Source of the DNA: CAVRXQ01 sp963725215
GTDB taxonomy: Bacteria; Actinomycetota; Acidimicrobiia; Acidimicrobiales; Bog-793
Length of the DNA stretch: 64,000 nucleotides
Reading direction: 5' to 3'
NCBI GenBank assembly: GCA_963725215.1
Contig: CAVRXQ010000004.1
Location: 1 to 64,000, forward strand
Position numbers and translations under genes: made by a program. Positions 1 through 7,232 of this stretch are shown piece by piece; the first letter of the stretch is position 1, and each line of letters opens with the position of its first letter. The notes under the pieces were generated by a model. The model searched no databases, was not told where the DNA came from, and was given only the letters and a program-made list of their open reading frames with translations.

Positions 1-234
1 CGGAGGAAGGTGCACCTTCTTCGACGCCACCACCTCGTCGCCGATGCGGATCGTTCCGCCGCTCAGCCGCTCGATCCCAGCGAGGCAACGAAGCAATGTC
101 GTTTTTCCCGATCCGGAAGGGCCGAGAAGAACAAGGAACGTCCCCGGCTCGACTGCGAGGCTCACTTCGTCGAGGGCGCGGTTCCCGCCCGGAAACTCCT
201 TCGTGAGCTCCTCAACCACGATCCGCTCAGGCAT
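1..234 (-). CDS. ABC transporter ATP-binding protein (5' part only)
   Basis: The first 78 residues of an ABC ATPase that powers the uptake system encoded upstream (permease at 227-2062, binding protein at 2124-3206). The Walker A motif GPSGSGKTT is at residues 38-46. The signature motif, Walker B and H-loop lie beyond the window edge. ATG at 234 overlaps the permease stop by 8 nt (ATGCCTGA), so translation is probably coupled. The binding protein, fused permease, ATPase order is that of FbpABC/ThiBPQ-type importers for iron(III), thiamine, spermidine or phosphonate-like solutes. The substrate cannot be read from this fragment. Confidence 0.9.
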   Translation of the reverse strand, partial: MPERIVVEELTKEFPGGNRALDEVSLAVEPGTFLVLLGPSGSGKTTLLRCLAGIERLSGGTIRIGDEVVASKKVHLPP

Positions 235-2062
235 TGGCCGCCCTTGCCGAGCGACGCCATCCCGCCGGAGCGAGCAGCCGGTACGCACCGAGTACGACCG
301 CCACACAGACGAGCGCCGCCGCGACAGCGAGCACCGCCTGAGCCATCCCGACGCCGAAGTGGTAGTTGCCGAGGTTGTCTTGGATCGCCACCGAGGCCGG
401 CGGGTTATTCGGCGCGTACAAGAGCTGGGAGAGCGGCAGCTCCAAGAAGATGCCAGCGAAGGTGAGCAACCACGCCATGACGATCGGACGCGAGACGACG
501 GGTAGCACGCCGCGGGCCCAAGCGACGACCGGCCCGGCGCCGTGCGCGCGCGCCGCGTCGTGGAGCGACGACTGCACCTGAGAAACGGACCCGACGAGCA
601 CGCGCGCGTTCGTCGGAAGACTCGACGCGATGTAACCGATGATAAGCAGCGTCGTCGTCTGGTAGATGTCGAGGCCGATCTTGCTCAAGAACGGAAGGTT
701 GTAGGCGAAGATGTACCCAGCTCCAAAGACGACACTCGGAAGCGCGACGGCCGCGAGCAACAAAAAGTCGAGCAATCGGGTCGCTTTCGTCCGTGCCCTC
801 GACAACATGCGCGCGGCGATGAATCCGAAGACGACGGTGATCGTTGCGGTGATCGCGCCGTAGACGAGCGAGCGTTCGAGCGGTCCCGACAGCCCCGAGT
901 TCGCGAACACGGAGTGGAAGTTGACCAACGTGAGCCGAAACGACGCGCCGTAATCCGCGAGCAGCGACGCCGAGACGGCGCCGAAACCGGGAATGCCGAG
1001 GGCGAGGAGGAAATAACAGAGGATCGCCGATACCGCTGCCGTGCTCCCCCACCGCGTGAGCGAGCGGCGCGTGACGGTGCGCGTCCTTCCGGACAGCACC
1101 GCGTACGACCGTCCCCGCAGCGCGCGCGCCTGCAAGGCGAGCGGGATGGCGACCGACGCCACGAGCGGCCACGCGGAAGCCGCTGCTCCGGGGAAGCTCG
1201 GGGGGAAGTTGCCGATGTCCTGGTACAGCTGGTACGTCGCGATCGGCAGGTTCGCCTGATAGGCGATCGTCGAGGCAACACCGAAGTCGCTCACAGCTTC
1301 CGCAAAGCCGATCGCGAGCGCTGAAGTGATCGCCGGGGCGATGATCGGCGCAACGAGGCGGATCGCGCCCAATCGGCCCGCCCCGTGCACGCGCGCCGCG
1401 TCCTCGAACTCCTCGCCAAGCCCATGTAACGCCGCGGTGATCGCGAGATACGTGAACGGCACGTTGCGTAACCCGAGGATCAACACAACGCCGAAAGGCC
1501 CCAGGATCGCGTGCGTAACGAAGTGAGACCCGATGCCGAGGCGGTACATCACGCCGTCGATTTGGACGACACGGATCCAACCGATCGCCGGGAGCCACGA
1601 GGGCAGCAAGAGCACGATCCACATGCCGCCGGCGACGAAGCGCCTTCCCGGAAAGCTCGTGCGCGACGCCATCCAGGCGATCGGAAACCCGACGAGCAGG
1701 CCGAGAGTCGCGGCCGAGCAGCTAATCCATATCGAATTGAACAGCGCGACGCCGGTAGTGCCGTTGAACGCGCCCTTCAGATACCCGAGGGTGAACCACT
1801 GATGGCCTTCGTCAAACAGTCGCGGAGAGACCGCGATGACGAGGAAACACACGCACGGGGCGAGGATGAACGCCGCGATCAAGAGCCAAAAGAGCGGTCT
1901 CCCGCTCCTGCTCAGAATCCCCGTCACGCGGCGGACAGGGGCCGGCGGCGCGGCGAGGAAGTCCCGGACGCCGGACGCAGCCTTCTTCGTGAACGGAGGC
2001 GCGAAGCCGCCGCCTCTGCGGAGTGTTAGCTCCGCAGAGGCGGCGATCTCTTTATCCGTCAC
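227..2062 (-). CDS. ABC transporter permease, two fused BPD domains
   Basis: A 611-codon inner-membrane permease of the FbpB/ThiP type: two binding-protein-dependent transport domains in one chain, each with about six membrane segments. The cytoplasmic EAA loops that contact the ATPase are visible as EDAARVHGAG near residue 220 and HDAARAHGAG near residue 505. It sits between the binding protein and the ATPase and overlaps the latter. The start is uncertain. GTG at 2062 would place a perfect 15-bp hairpin (2009-2044) inside the first 20 codons. GTG at 1927 would give a protein starting just before the first membrane helix and leave the hairpin in the intergenic leader. Function as a solute importer permease is secure; the substrate is not. 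Confidence 0.9.
   Translation of the reverse strand: MTDKEIAASAELTLRRGGGFAPPFTKKAASGVRDFLAAPPAPVRRVTGILSRSGRPLFWLLIAAFILAPCVCFLVIAVSPRLFDEGHQWFTLGYLKGAFNGTTGVALFNSIWISCSAATLGLLVGFPIAWMASRTSFPGRRFVAGGMWIVLLLPSWLPAIGWIRVVQIDGVMYRLGIGSHFVTHAILGPFGVVLILGLRNVPFTYLAITAALHGLGEEFEDAARVHGAGRLGAIRLVAPIIAPAITSALAIGFAEAVSDFGVASTIAYQANLPIATYQLYQDIGNFPPSFPGAAASAWPLVASVAIPLALQARALRGRSYAVLSGRTRTVTRRSLTRWGSTAAVSAILCYFLLALGIPGFGAVSASLLADYGASFRLTLVNFHSVFANSGLSGPLERSLVYGAITATITVVFGFIAARMLSRARTKATRLLDFLLLAAVALPSVVFGAGYIFAYNLPFLSKIGLDIYQTTTLLIIGYIASSLPTNARVLVGSVSQVQSSLHDAARAHGAGPVVAWARGVLPVVSRPIVMAWLLTFAGIFLELPLSQLLYAPNNPPASVAIQDNLGNYHFGVGMAQAVLAVAAALVCVAVVLGAYRLLAPAGWRRSARAANA
2009..2044 (-). promoter_or_regulatory. 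Perfect 15-bp inverted repeat between binding-protein and permease genes
   Basis: Positions 2009-2023 and 2030-2044 are exact reverse complements with a 6-nt loop (TGTTAG). The repeat lies about 80 nt downstream of the binding-protein stop. Hairpins at this place in ABC importer operons often stabilise the upstream mRNA or partly terminate transcription, so that more binding protein than permease is made. There is no T-run, which favours an RNA-stability or attenuation role. This role is inferred. Confidence 0.5.
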
Positions 2063-2123
2063 GTCGGCCCCGAGGCGGCGTGGAGTTCACGCGTCGTCTG
2101 TGCGAACGGTGCCTCGCTGCGAG

Positions 2124-3206
2124 TTACTTCACGATCGTGTCGTCGAACCAGGTGTTGATGCTCGGCTCGCGCGGCCCCCATGTGTAGGGGTTGATCGTCT
2201 GGGTCCGAACGCCGTTGAGCGACGGGAGGGCCTTCAGTGGCTTCACGCCGTTCAGCACCGGGTAGTAGAGCGAGTCGCCCGTCGGGTCGCCGCTCTGCAT
2301 CACCTTCTGTCCGGCCGACGAGAGCACGTAATTCACGAAGGCCTCCGCTTCGGTCTGTTCCTGCTTCGTCGCCTTCGAGTCGATGCCGATGCAGCTCGGG
2401 AGCAACGTCACCGGATTCAAGTACTTCACCGCGAGGTTGTGGTCACCGATTTCCGCTCCGATACCCGCCGAGCTCTGCACCAGCGCGTACTTGATTTGAC
2501 CGCTCGCGAGCGCCTGCAGGGTCGGTCCATTGGTCTGATTGATGACGAGGCCGTTCGACTTCAGCTGGGAAAAGAAGTGCTTCCCCGCTGAGACTCCGCC
2601 GAGGTACTGCATGATCCCGGCGATGAAGGGATAGGTCGGACCTGACTGCGAGGGGTCGTTCATCCCGACTTCGTTCTGATACGCCGTCGAGAGCAAGCCC
2701 CGCCAGGTCGTCGGTGGGTTCTTCGAGTCCTTCGGCTTGTATACGAGTGCCGCCATCAAGGTGACGCCGGTCGGGATGTAGCTCTTGTCCGCGGGAACGG
2801 TCCCCCTGCCGAGGCTGTCCCAGCTGACGGAGGGCTCGAAACCGCGCAACAGCAGCCCTTGCTGGTCCAATTCCGCGAACGCCGTCGCGCCATCGACCCA
2901 CAAAAGCCCCCACTTCGGATTGTTCTTCGACGCCTCAATCTGGGTGAGCAGAGGGCCCGTCGAGTTGTCGTCGAGCTCGACGGTGTAACCACTCGCCTTC
3001 TCGAACGCCGCGACCATCGCCTTGTCGTACCCCTGCGCGGAGTACACGACGAGCGGAACGCCTTTTGTGCGCGGGCGCGCGGACGCGGATGCGACCGTGC
3101 TCACGATGCCGACACTCATCCCTACGGCTGCGAGAACCGCCGCCGCAGCCGCTCCGACCCGGCGCACACCCCGACCACCGAGTGAATTCTTGTCTTCTCT
3201 GTGCAT
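2124..3206 (-). CDS. ABC transporter extracellular solute-binding protein
   Basis: 360 residues with a signal peptide: positively charged start, hydrophobic stretch at about 18-38, then an ASASA-type cleavage region. The mature part has the layout of the periplasmic-binding-protein type 2 fold (AfuA/FbpA/ThiB/PhnS-like, with VVYSAQGYDKAMVAAFE early and the IPTGVTLMAALVYK hinge region). No lipobox cysteine is present, so it is probably released or held by charge. ATG 3206 is preferred over GTG 3212 because GGGAGA lies about 6 nt upstream of the ATG. It is first in the operon with the fused permease and ATPase. Ligand unknown. Confidence 0.88.
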   Translation of the reverse strand: MHREDKNSLGGRGVRRVGAAAAAVLAAVGMSVGIVSTVASASARPRTKGVPLVVYSAQGYDKAMVAAFEKASGYTVELDDNSTGPLLTQIEASKNNPKWGLLWVDGATAFAELDQQGLLLRGFEPSVSWDSLGRGTVPADKSYIPTGVTLMAALVYKPKDSKNPPTTWRGLLSTAYQNEVGMNDPSQSGPTYPFIAGIMQYLGGVSAGKHFFSQLKSNGLVINQTNGPTLQALASGQIKYALVQSSAGIGAEIGDHNLAVKYLNPVTLLPSCIGIDSKATKQEQTEAEAFVNYVLSSAGQKVMQSGDPTGDSLYYPVLNGVKPLKALPSLNGVRTQTINPYTWGPREPSINTWFDDTIVK

Positions 3207-3432
3207 GGACACTCTCCCGTCATGACTTCGAAATAACGACGGTTACAGACCGTAATGAGACACGGTTTCGACAGATCCGACGTTCGCTGACGATTCGGTG
3301 AACTGTTCGCGAACTTTCGTCGACCGACGCCGCTCCGATTCCCGGCGACGGGAACGTTGCCGGTACCCGGCGAATCGATGATCGGCGACGCAAGACACGG
3401 TCCGATCGGAGACGGAGCACCAGGGGGACCAG
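3207..3432. promoter_or_regulatory. Divergent intergenic region, no gene seen
   Basis: 226 bp between the minus-strand importer operon and the plus-strand host gene fragment. It must hold both promoters, but no convincing pair of -35/-10 boxes is visible. A purine-rich AGGGGGACC ribosome site lies just before ATG 3433. Confidence 0.4.
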
Positions 3433-3569
3433 ATGACTGAGCTCGACGAAATCGTCGGACGACCCTGCATTCGACTCGTCGAATGGGTCGAACCGCACCT
3501 CGAGACACGTGGGGTCGACCCGCGTTCGCAATACGTGGAGTGCTACTGGTTGCCGATCCTCGGTCCGTC
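3433..3569 (+). pseudogene. Host hypothetical gene, 5' fragment cut by the integrative element
   Basis: Encodes the first 45 residues and two bases of a small conserved-looking protein (ends YWLPILGP, then the T and C of the next codon). The rest of the gene is at 23676-24030. Joining 3569 to 23676 gives one open frame of 492 nt (163 residues), reading YWLPILGPSTTWLLRFFAWQ across the join. The open frame that continues past 3569 into the element is accidental read-through. ATG has a good AGGGGG ribosome site. I do not recognise a function; the protein is soluble in appearance, with no clear motif. Confidence 0.85.
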
Positions 3570-3592
3570 AAGGACGTCATTTGAACCACAGG
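3545..3592. other. attL, left attachment site of the integrative element
   Basis: The left junction, with crossover dinucleotide TC at 3568-3569. Host sequence is to the left (CCTCGGTCCG) and element sequence to the right (AAGGACGTCATTTG). Inferred by comparing with attR near 23674 and by the exact restoration of the host frame. A 2-bp core is typical for large serine integrases. Confidence 0.75.
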
Positions 3593-3867
3593 CCACGATG
3601 GACAAAAGCCCTGGTAGAGCGGGTTCCAGCGGACGACAGGAAATACAGCGGCTGGTAGATGGCGACGAACCGGCGACGAAGATCTTGGAATCCCGCTGCG
3701 ACGGCGAGTTTCTTCATCGCCAGTGGTGGCGACTTTCCGGCGACTTGGTTGGCGACGAAGCGAAGCCAACGGCTTCGTCGCCACCTGGCCACGTATATAG
3801 CGGCGGCGAGGAAGAGTGCATCTACCAGGGAGTTCTTGTTTTTCACCTCTCTGACCTGCGATTTCAC
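3577..3867 (-). CDS. Hypothetical protein at the left end of the element
   Basis: A possible 96-residue basic protein (GTG start) with a short hydrophobic patch and many Arg/Lys. It has no ribosome site and no recognised domain. It covers the only long open stretch next to attL, and a strong inverted repeat (3751-3761 with 3772-3782) falls inside it. It may be chance. Low confidence. Confidence 0.25.
   Translation of the reverse strand: MKSQVREVKNKNSLVDALFLAAAIYVARWRRSRWLRFVANQVAGKSPPLAMKKLAVAAGFQDLRRRFVAIYQPLYFLSSAGTRSTRAFVHRGLWFK
3751..3782. repeat. 11-bp perfect inverted repeat near attL
   Basis: GGCGACGAAGC at 3751-3761 pairs with GCTTCGTCGCC at 3772-3782 around a 10-nt loop; a shorter alternative stem GAAGCC/GGCTTC lies within it. 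It sits about 180 bp inside the left end of the element. Possible roles are a recombination-accessory or transcription-insulating structure. The rest of the 3868-4142 stretch holds no gene that I can support. Confidence 0.45.
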
Positions 3868-4053
3868 GTTGGTGTTTTGGTGGTCAGATCCACCGGCGCA
3901 TCACTTCGCTGGAATCCGGCTATACGTCGCGCGCGCCAAGAAGCGGTCCCCCTCAGAATCACCCTGAGGGCCGTCCAGATCACCTCTGGCCTGCTCTAGA
4001 GCCAGTTTCAGTTGGATTACCTGATAGGGCCATCTGGATGCATCTAGGGCGAA

Positions 4054-4074
4054 TTTTCACCGGTTTGGTGAAAA
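4054..4074. promoter_or_regulatory. Palindrome upstream of the resolvase gene
   Basis: TTTTCACC (4054-4061) and GGTGAAAA (4067-4074) form a perfect 8-bp inverted repeat with a 5-nt spacer, 68 bp before the resolvase start. Size and symmetry suit an operator. No T-run follows, so a terminator is less likely. Confidence 0.4.
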
Positions 4075-4131
4075 GCCCTGGTCAACGCCCTCTGTAACAG
4101 GATTTTTAATAACTGTTTGCACGTCGCCTGG

Positions 4132-4137
4132 TAAAAT
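4132..4137 (+). promoter_or_regulatory. -10 box (TAAAAT) of a leaderless resolvase transcript
   Basis: TAAAAT ends 5 nt before the GTG start at 4143, and no ribosome site lies in between. This is the layout expected when transcription starts at the start codon itself. No good -35 box is visible. Confidence 0.45.
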
Positions 4138-4142
4138 TTGAG

Positions 4143-4901
4143 GTGCAGGCGCAAAAGCTCGTTGGATACACACGAGTCAGCACCGACCGGCAAGCGGATG
4201 ACGGCCTTGGGCTTGACGTTCAAGAGCAAGCCATTCAGACATGGTGCTCACAACACCAGTTCACCCTGCTCGTCCCCATCTACCGAGACAGTGTTTCGGG
4301 CACCCTCGATCATGGGGATCGCCCCGGCCTATCCGCCGCACTCGCGAGAGTTGAATCCGGCGAAGCGGTCGGACTCATCATTCACAAGCTGGATCGACTA
4401 GCACGCAGCCTCACCGTCCAAGAAGCGGCACTCGCTCATGTCTGGAATAGCGGCGGCGAGGTGTACACCGTCGAGCGCGGTCTAGAGCCGAAAGACGATC
4501 CCCACGATCCGATGCGAACAGCGATGCGCCAGATGGCAGGAGTATTCGCTCAGCTCGAAAAAGGGATGATCGTCGCAAGGATGCAGTCAGGTCGGCGAGC
4601 GAAGGCCGCCAAAGGTGGGTACGCATACGGCAGCCCGCCCTATGGATGGCGTTCACAAGATCGTGAACTGGTGCCGGTTGCATCGGAACAAGAAGCGATA
4701 CGACTTGCAAGGAAGCTGCATGCTCAGGGTGTGTCGTTGCGAACGATCGCTCAAACTCTCGAGAACCTAGGACATGAGAGACGCAACGGATCAACTCACT
4801 GGTATCCGATTCAAGTTGCCCGAGCGATCAACGCACCTGTGAAAGTCGTTGCAGACATCATTCCGATTGCACCTGCACATGAAGGCGCTTCGGATGCCTG
4901 A
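4143..4901 (+). CDS. Serine recombinase (resolvase/invertase type)
   Basis: 252 residues. The N-terminal resolvase domain has YTRVSTDRQ with the probable nucleophile Ser13, the conserved IIHKLDRLARSL helix region and the QLEKGMIVARM helix. A recombinase/HTH region follows (SLRTIAQTLENLGHERRNG, about 195-215). It is shorter than large serine integrases and has no zinc ribbon, so it probably resolves or inverts DNA rather than integrating the element. GTG start is chosen because the domain begins at once and TAAAAT lies just upstream. It stands alone at the left end of the element, far from the integrase at the right end. A site it acts on is not obvious. Confidence 0.9.
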   Translation: MQAQKLVGYTRVSTDRQADDGLGLDVQEQAIQTWCSQHQFTLLVPIYRDSVSGTLDHGDRPGLSAALARVESGEAVGLIIHKLDRLARSLTVQEAALAHVWNSGGEVYTVERGLEPKDDPHDPMRTAMRQMAGVFAQLEKGMIVARMQSGRRAKAAKGGYAYGSPPYGWRSQDRELVPVASEQEAIRLARKLHAQGVSLRTIAQTLENLGHERRNGSTHWYPIQVARAINAPVKVVADIIPIAPAHEGASDA

Positions 4902-5064
4902 CCGTCACAAGTCACAAATCTTCTAATACCGATCTTCCAAACATTTTGGCGTCCAGAAATTTTTCACTCACATTTTCCAGACCCATCACTCATTTTCACG
5001 GCCTGGAAAAATTTTTCGCCTCCTAACTTTCTGGACTGAAGGGATCGGTAGATTGGATGCAGTC
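4902..5064. promoter_or_regulatory. AT-rich intergenic region with repeats and inverted repeats
   Basis: Holds CCAGAAATTTTTCAC (4953-4967) and CCTGGAAAAATTTTTCG (5002-5018), sharing a GAAATTTTTC-like core, and an 8-bp inverted repeat TACCGATC (4927-4934) / GATCGGTA (5043-5050) that brackets the whole stretch. TAGATT at 5049-5054 could be the -10 of the next gene. Base composition is far lower in G+C than the host. It could be a resolvase recombination site or an operator. Confidence 0.4.
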
Positions 5065-5964
5065 ATGGCGGATCTTCTGATCTCACGGCTGTCTACGGGC
5101 GTGCTGACCGCCACCTCTACTGATCCCTTCTCTACGCTCCAGGTTCACAGAGTCCAACGAGCTTCATGGAAGGAAGCTCCAGACAGCCCAGGGGTCTATT
5201 TGCTGTTTGGGTACATCGATAATCGACCAGCAGCGTATGTGGGTATGAGTACCACGAGCATTCGAAACAGGATCAGCCAACATCACGTGACCCCCCGAAA
5301 GGATTGGTTCGGAACGCTGTTTGCCGTTCCGATCGCCTCGCCGTTGTTATGTCCTGCTGTTGAGGCAGAAATGATCCGACGCATTAAGGAATCGGGCGTT
5401 GTTGACTTCGTCGACAACAGAACGTCACCCTCAGCATTCCTTGACGCTGCCGACGTGCATGTTGATCCGGCCGTGGCCGTGATTACTGAGGCGTTGGAAA
5501 TTCTTCTCGGCAGCGACATCTTCTCTCCCGCTGAACTCGAAGAAGCCGAAGTATCTCAGAGCGAGATCGTCAAAAAATTTACACCGCTTGCACGTGTGTA
5601 TAAGGAGGCTGCTGCACAGCCAAGGCCTCGCAAGGATGATGACCCAGCCAATGCGACTCATGGTTGGATCGGATCACAGTTGGGTGGCTGGGGCCGGTTC
5701 GAAGGACCCGAACCAGATAACCGTTTTACGGTACTGGCGGGGTCGCAGTTCCGACGAGCAACCGTTAATGAGGCCATCGTCACAAATCACCTTCAAATTC
5801 TTGTCGAGCAAACCCAGCAAAAACTTGCCGAAGAGGGAGTGCTCGACCTAACGCAGCTTGTGTTTTTGAAGGATTACACCTTTGACAATTGGAGCCGAGC
5901 CACGTACGTGGTCTCTGGCAAGGGAACCTATTCAGGCGGATACCACTGGCAGCCCATCGAATGA
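5065..5964 (+). CDS. GIY-YIG nuclease-like protein with C-terminal DUF4357
   Basis: 299 residues. The GIY-YIG core is seen as GVYLLF (43-48) and AYVGMS (57-62), followed by RNRISQHH, which supplies the usual Arg/His after the second strand. The last 75 residues (FTVLAGSQFRRA to YSGGYHW) match the DUF4357 pattern, often found at the C-terminus of GIY-YIG or PD-(D/E)XK proteins in defence islands. Predicted role: DNA cleavage or nicking, probably anti-phage or element-linked; not shown. ATG 5065 is preferred; an in-frame TTG at 5053 would add four residues. It stands alone behind a repeat-rich region. Confidence 0.75.
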   Translation: MADLLISRLSTGVLTATSTDPFSTLQVHRVQRASWKEAPDSPGVYLLFGYIDNRPAAYVGMSTTSIRNRISQHHVTPRKDWFGTLFAVPIASPLLCPAVEAEMIRRIKESGVVDFVDNRTSPSAFLDAADVHVDPAVAVITEALEILLGSDIFSPAELEEAEVSQSEIVKKFTPLARVYKEAAAQPRPRKDDDPANATHGWIGSQLGGWGRFEGPEPDNRFTVLAGSQFRRATVNEAIVTNHLQILVEQTQQKLAEEGVLDLTQLVFLKDYTFDNWSRATYVVSGKGTYSGGYHWQPIE

Positions 5965-6035
5965 TCTCGCCAGGGGTGGCTCGCTTCGTGCAAAATGCGG
6001 CCAGGCGAAACCGGAATCACTCGCAGTAGCGAAAC

Positions 6036-6872
6036 CTAGACCGCCAGTTCAGCGCAAATCAGATCTCGCAAGGGTTCGGTTTCTGATCGCTTCGGTGGAC
6101 CAGCACTCCCACTGTGTCGCATCGCTATGACCCAACATGCCGTCGTCGTGCTCTGAAACAATCCGATCCGGCGAGATAGCGTCTGGTTAGCCCACCTAGC
6201 ACTTTCCTGTCCTCCTAATTCGCTTCGCTTGATGAAGCCGAGGGAGGGAAGCAATTCGAACCAGGGTTGGCCGAATGCGAACACCCAAGGCGAGTCGAGG
6301 GCCGCAATCGGTTGGATCACAAAACGATCAATGAGATTGCAGACTTGTTCGTTGCCGGAATCGATTGCTCCCCATGTGAACGAATGCCAGGGGTACATAT
6401 CGAACCAGACAAGGTCGCTAGGAGAGACCGCATCTGGTGCCATCCAGTCACGCACAAATCGAAGGCGACTTGCTACAAAGGAATTATCTGGCCCATCGGA
6501 AAGCTGTCGCCAGTCTTGGGGAGTCGATGACCACTGCGTGAATGATCCACCTGACTTAACGATGCCTTGAGCGAAGAGACCCTTACGGCTCTGTAGGTCG
6601 GGGGCTCGGTGACCGCAAGGCCAGCGCTCATTTCCCATGTAGGCCCGTCCTGGGTTGAGAGCCAGAAGAACAGCCTTCGGTCTTCGGTCGATGCGACCAC
6701 TAAACGATTCGGGTATTGCGTCGTCCTGTCTCTTGCTTGGACCCTTCCCTCTGTAAGAGTCAACCCACGGACGGAGTTCATCGTTCCAGGGTGGCGCCCC
6801 ATCGAGCCATCGGCGGACGATGTCATCCCACGTTGATGAGAGTGACCGCAATGAGTCTGCACAGACCTCCAT
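6036..6872 (-). CDS. Uncharacterised protein resembling the uracil-DNA glycosylase superfamily
   Basis: 278 residues without a domain I can name for certain. Three segments follow the layout of the UDG superfamily: a first strand-loop LLALNPG (69-75, compare the NPG motif of the MUG/TDG group), a middle strand WVFAFGQPWFELL, and a late IAMRHSGSAGPP resembling the catalytic His-containing second motif. It is transcribed away from an XRE regulator, with a palindrome 4 bp upstream of the start, so it is probably repressed or controlled by that protein. It could be a base-excision type defence enzyme. ATG 6872 is the first start; there is no ribosome site, so the message may be leaderless. Confidence 0.5.
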   Translation of the reverse strand: MEVCADSLRSLSSTWDDIVRRWLDGAPPWNDELRPWVDSYRGKGPSKRQDDAIPESFSGRIDRRPKAVLLALNPGRAYMGNERWPCGHRAPDLQSRKGLFAQGIVKSGGSFTQWSSTPQDWRQLSDGPDNSFVASRLRFVRDWMAPDAVSPSDLVWFDMYPWHSFTWGAIDSGNEQVCNLIDRFVIQPIAALDSPWVFAFGQPWFELLPSLGFIKRSELGGQESARWANQTLSRRIGLFQSTTTACWVIAMRHSGSAGPPKRSETEPLRDLICAELAV

Positions 6873-6876
6873 AAAT

Positions 6877-6906
6877 CACACTCATAGTGTGTAGACCGAT
6901 AGTGTG
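6877..6906. promoter_or_regulatory. XRE operator: palindrome plus third half-site
   Basis: CACACT (6877-6882), a 3-nt spacer, and AGTGTG (6886-6891) make a perfect palindrome; another AGTGTG lies at 6901-6906. It sits between divergent genes, 4 bp from the start of the UDG-like gene and 23-53 bp before the XRE gene. A strong site plus a weaker half-site is the usual arrangement for controller proteins that regulate both themselves and a partner gene. Confidence 0.6.
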
Positions 6907-6929
6907 CAAGTTCCTACCGTTCGCTCGAC

Positions 6930-7190
6930 ATGGCGAAGCGAACCTCGATACGAGTACGGGATGCTCGTCGTCGAGATTTTGGTGGCCGACTCCGGGAGCT
7001 GCGTTACGAGCGAGGGTTATCCCAGGAGGAGCTTGCGGACGTAGCTGGGGTACATCGGAATTACGTTGGTTCGGTTGAACGAGGCGAGCGCAACATTGGA
7101 CTCGACAACATCCACGCTCTCGCTACGGCCCTAGATGTCGATGTGAGCGAGTTGTTCTGCCCGATGGGCCTTGCGAGGAAGCCACGCTGA
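6930..7190 (+). CDS. XRE-family regulator, restriction-controller (C protein) type
   Basis: 86 residues and almost entirely one helix-turn-helix domain. FGGRLRELRYERGLSQEELA and the recognition-helix region VHRNYVGSVERGERNI match the small controller proteins of restriction-modification systems and related XRE repressors, as does the short length. It probably binds the palindrome at 6877-6906 and sets the level of itself and of the divergent UDG-like gene; the downstream DUF4238 gene 43 bp away may be co-transcribed. No effector domain is present. Confidence 0.85.
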   Translation: MAKRTSIRVRDARRRDFGGRLRELRYERGLSQEELADVAGVHRNYVGSVERGERNIGLDNIHALATALDVDVSELFCPMGLARKPR

Positions 7191-7232
7191 AACCGGGATA
7201 AGGCGAGCAAGTTGTCCTAGTCGTATGGCTTA

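Noticed and set aside
3122..3784. 220-residue minus-strand ORF across attL
   Set aside because: It spans binding-protein 5' end, host gene and element DNA, so it cannot be an inherited gene.
3433..3999. A 188-residue gene at the left end of the element
   Set aside because: Only the first 45 residues are host sequence; the rest is chance read-through past attL, and the true continuation is at 23676.
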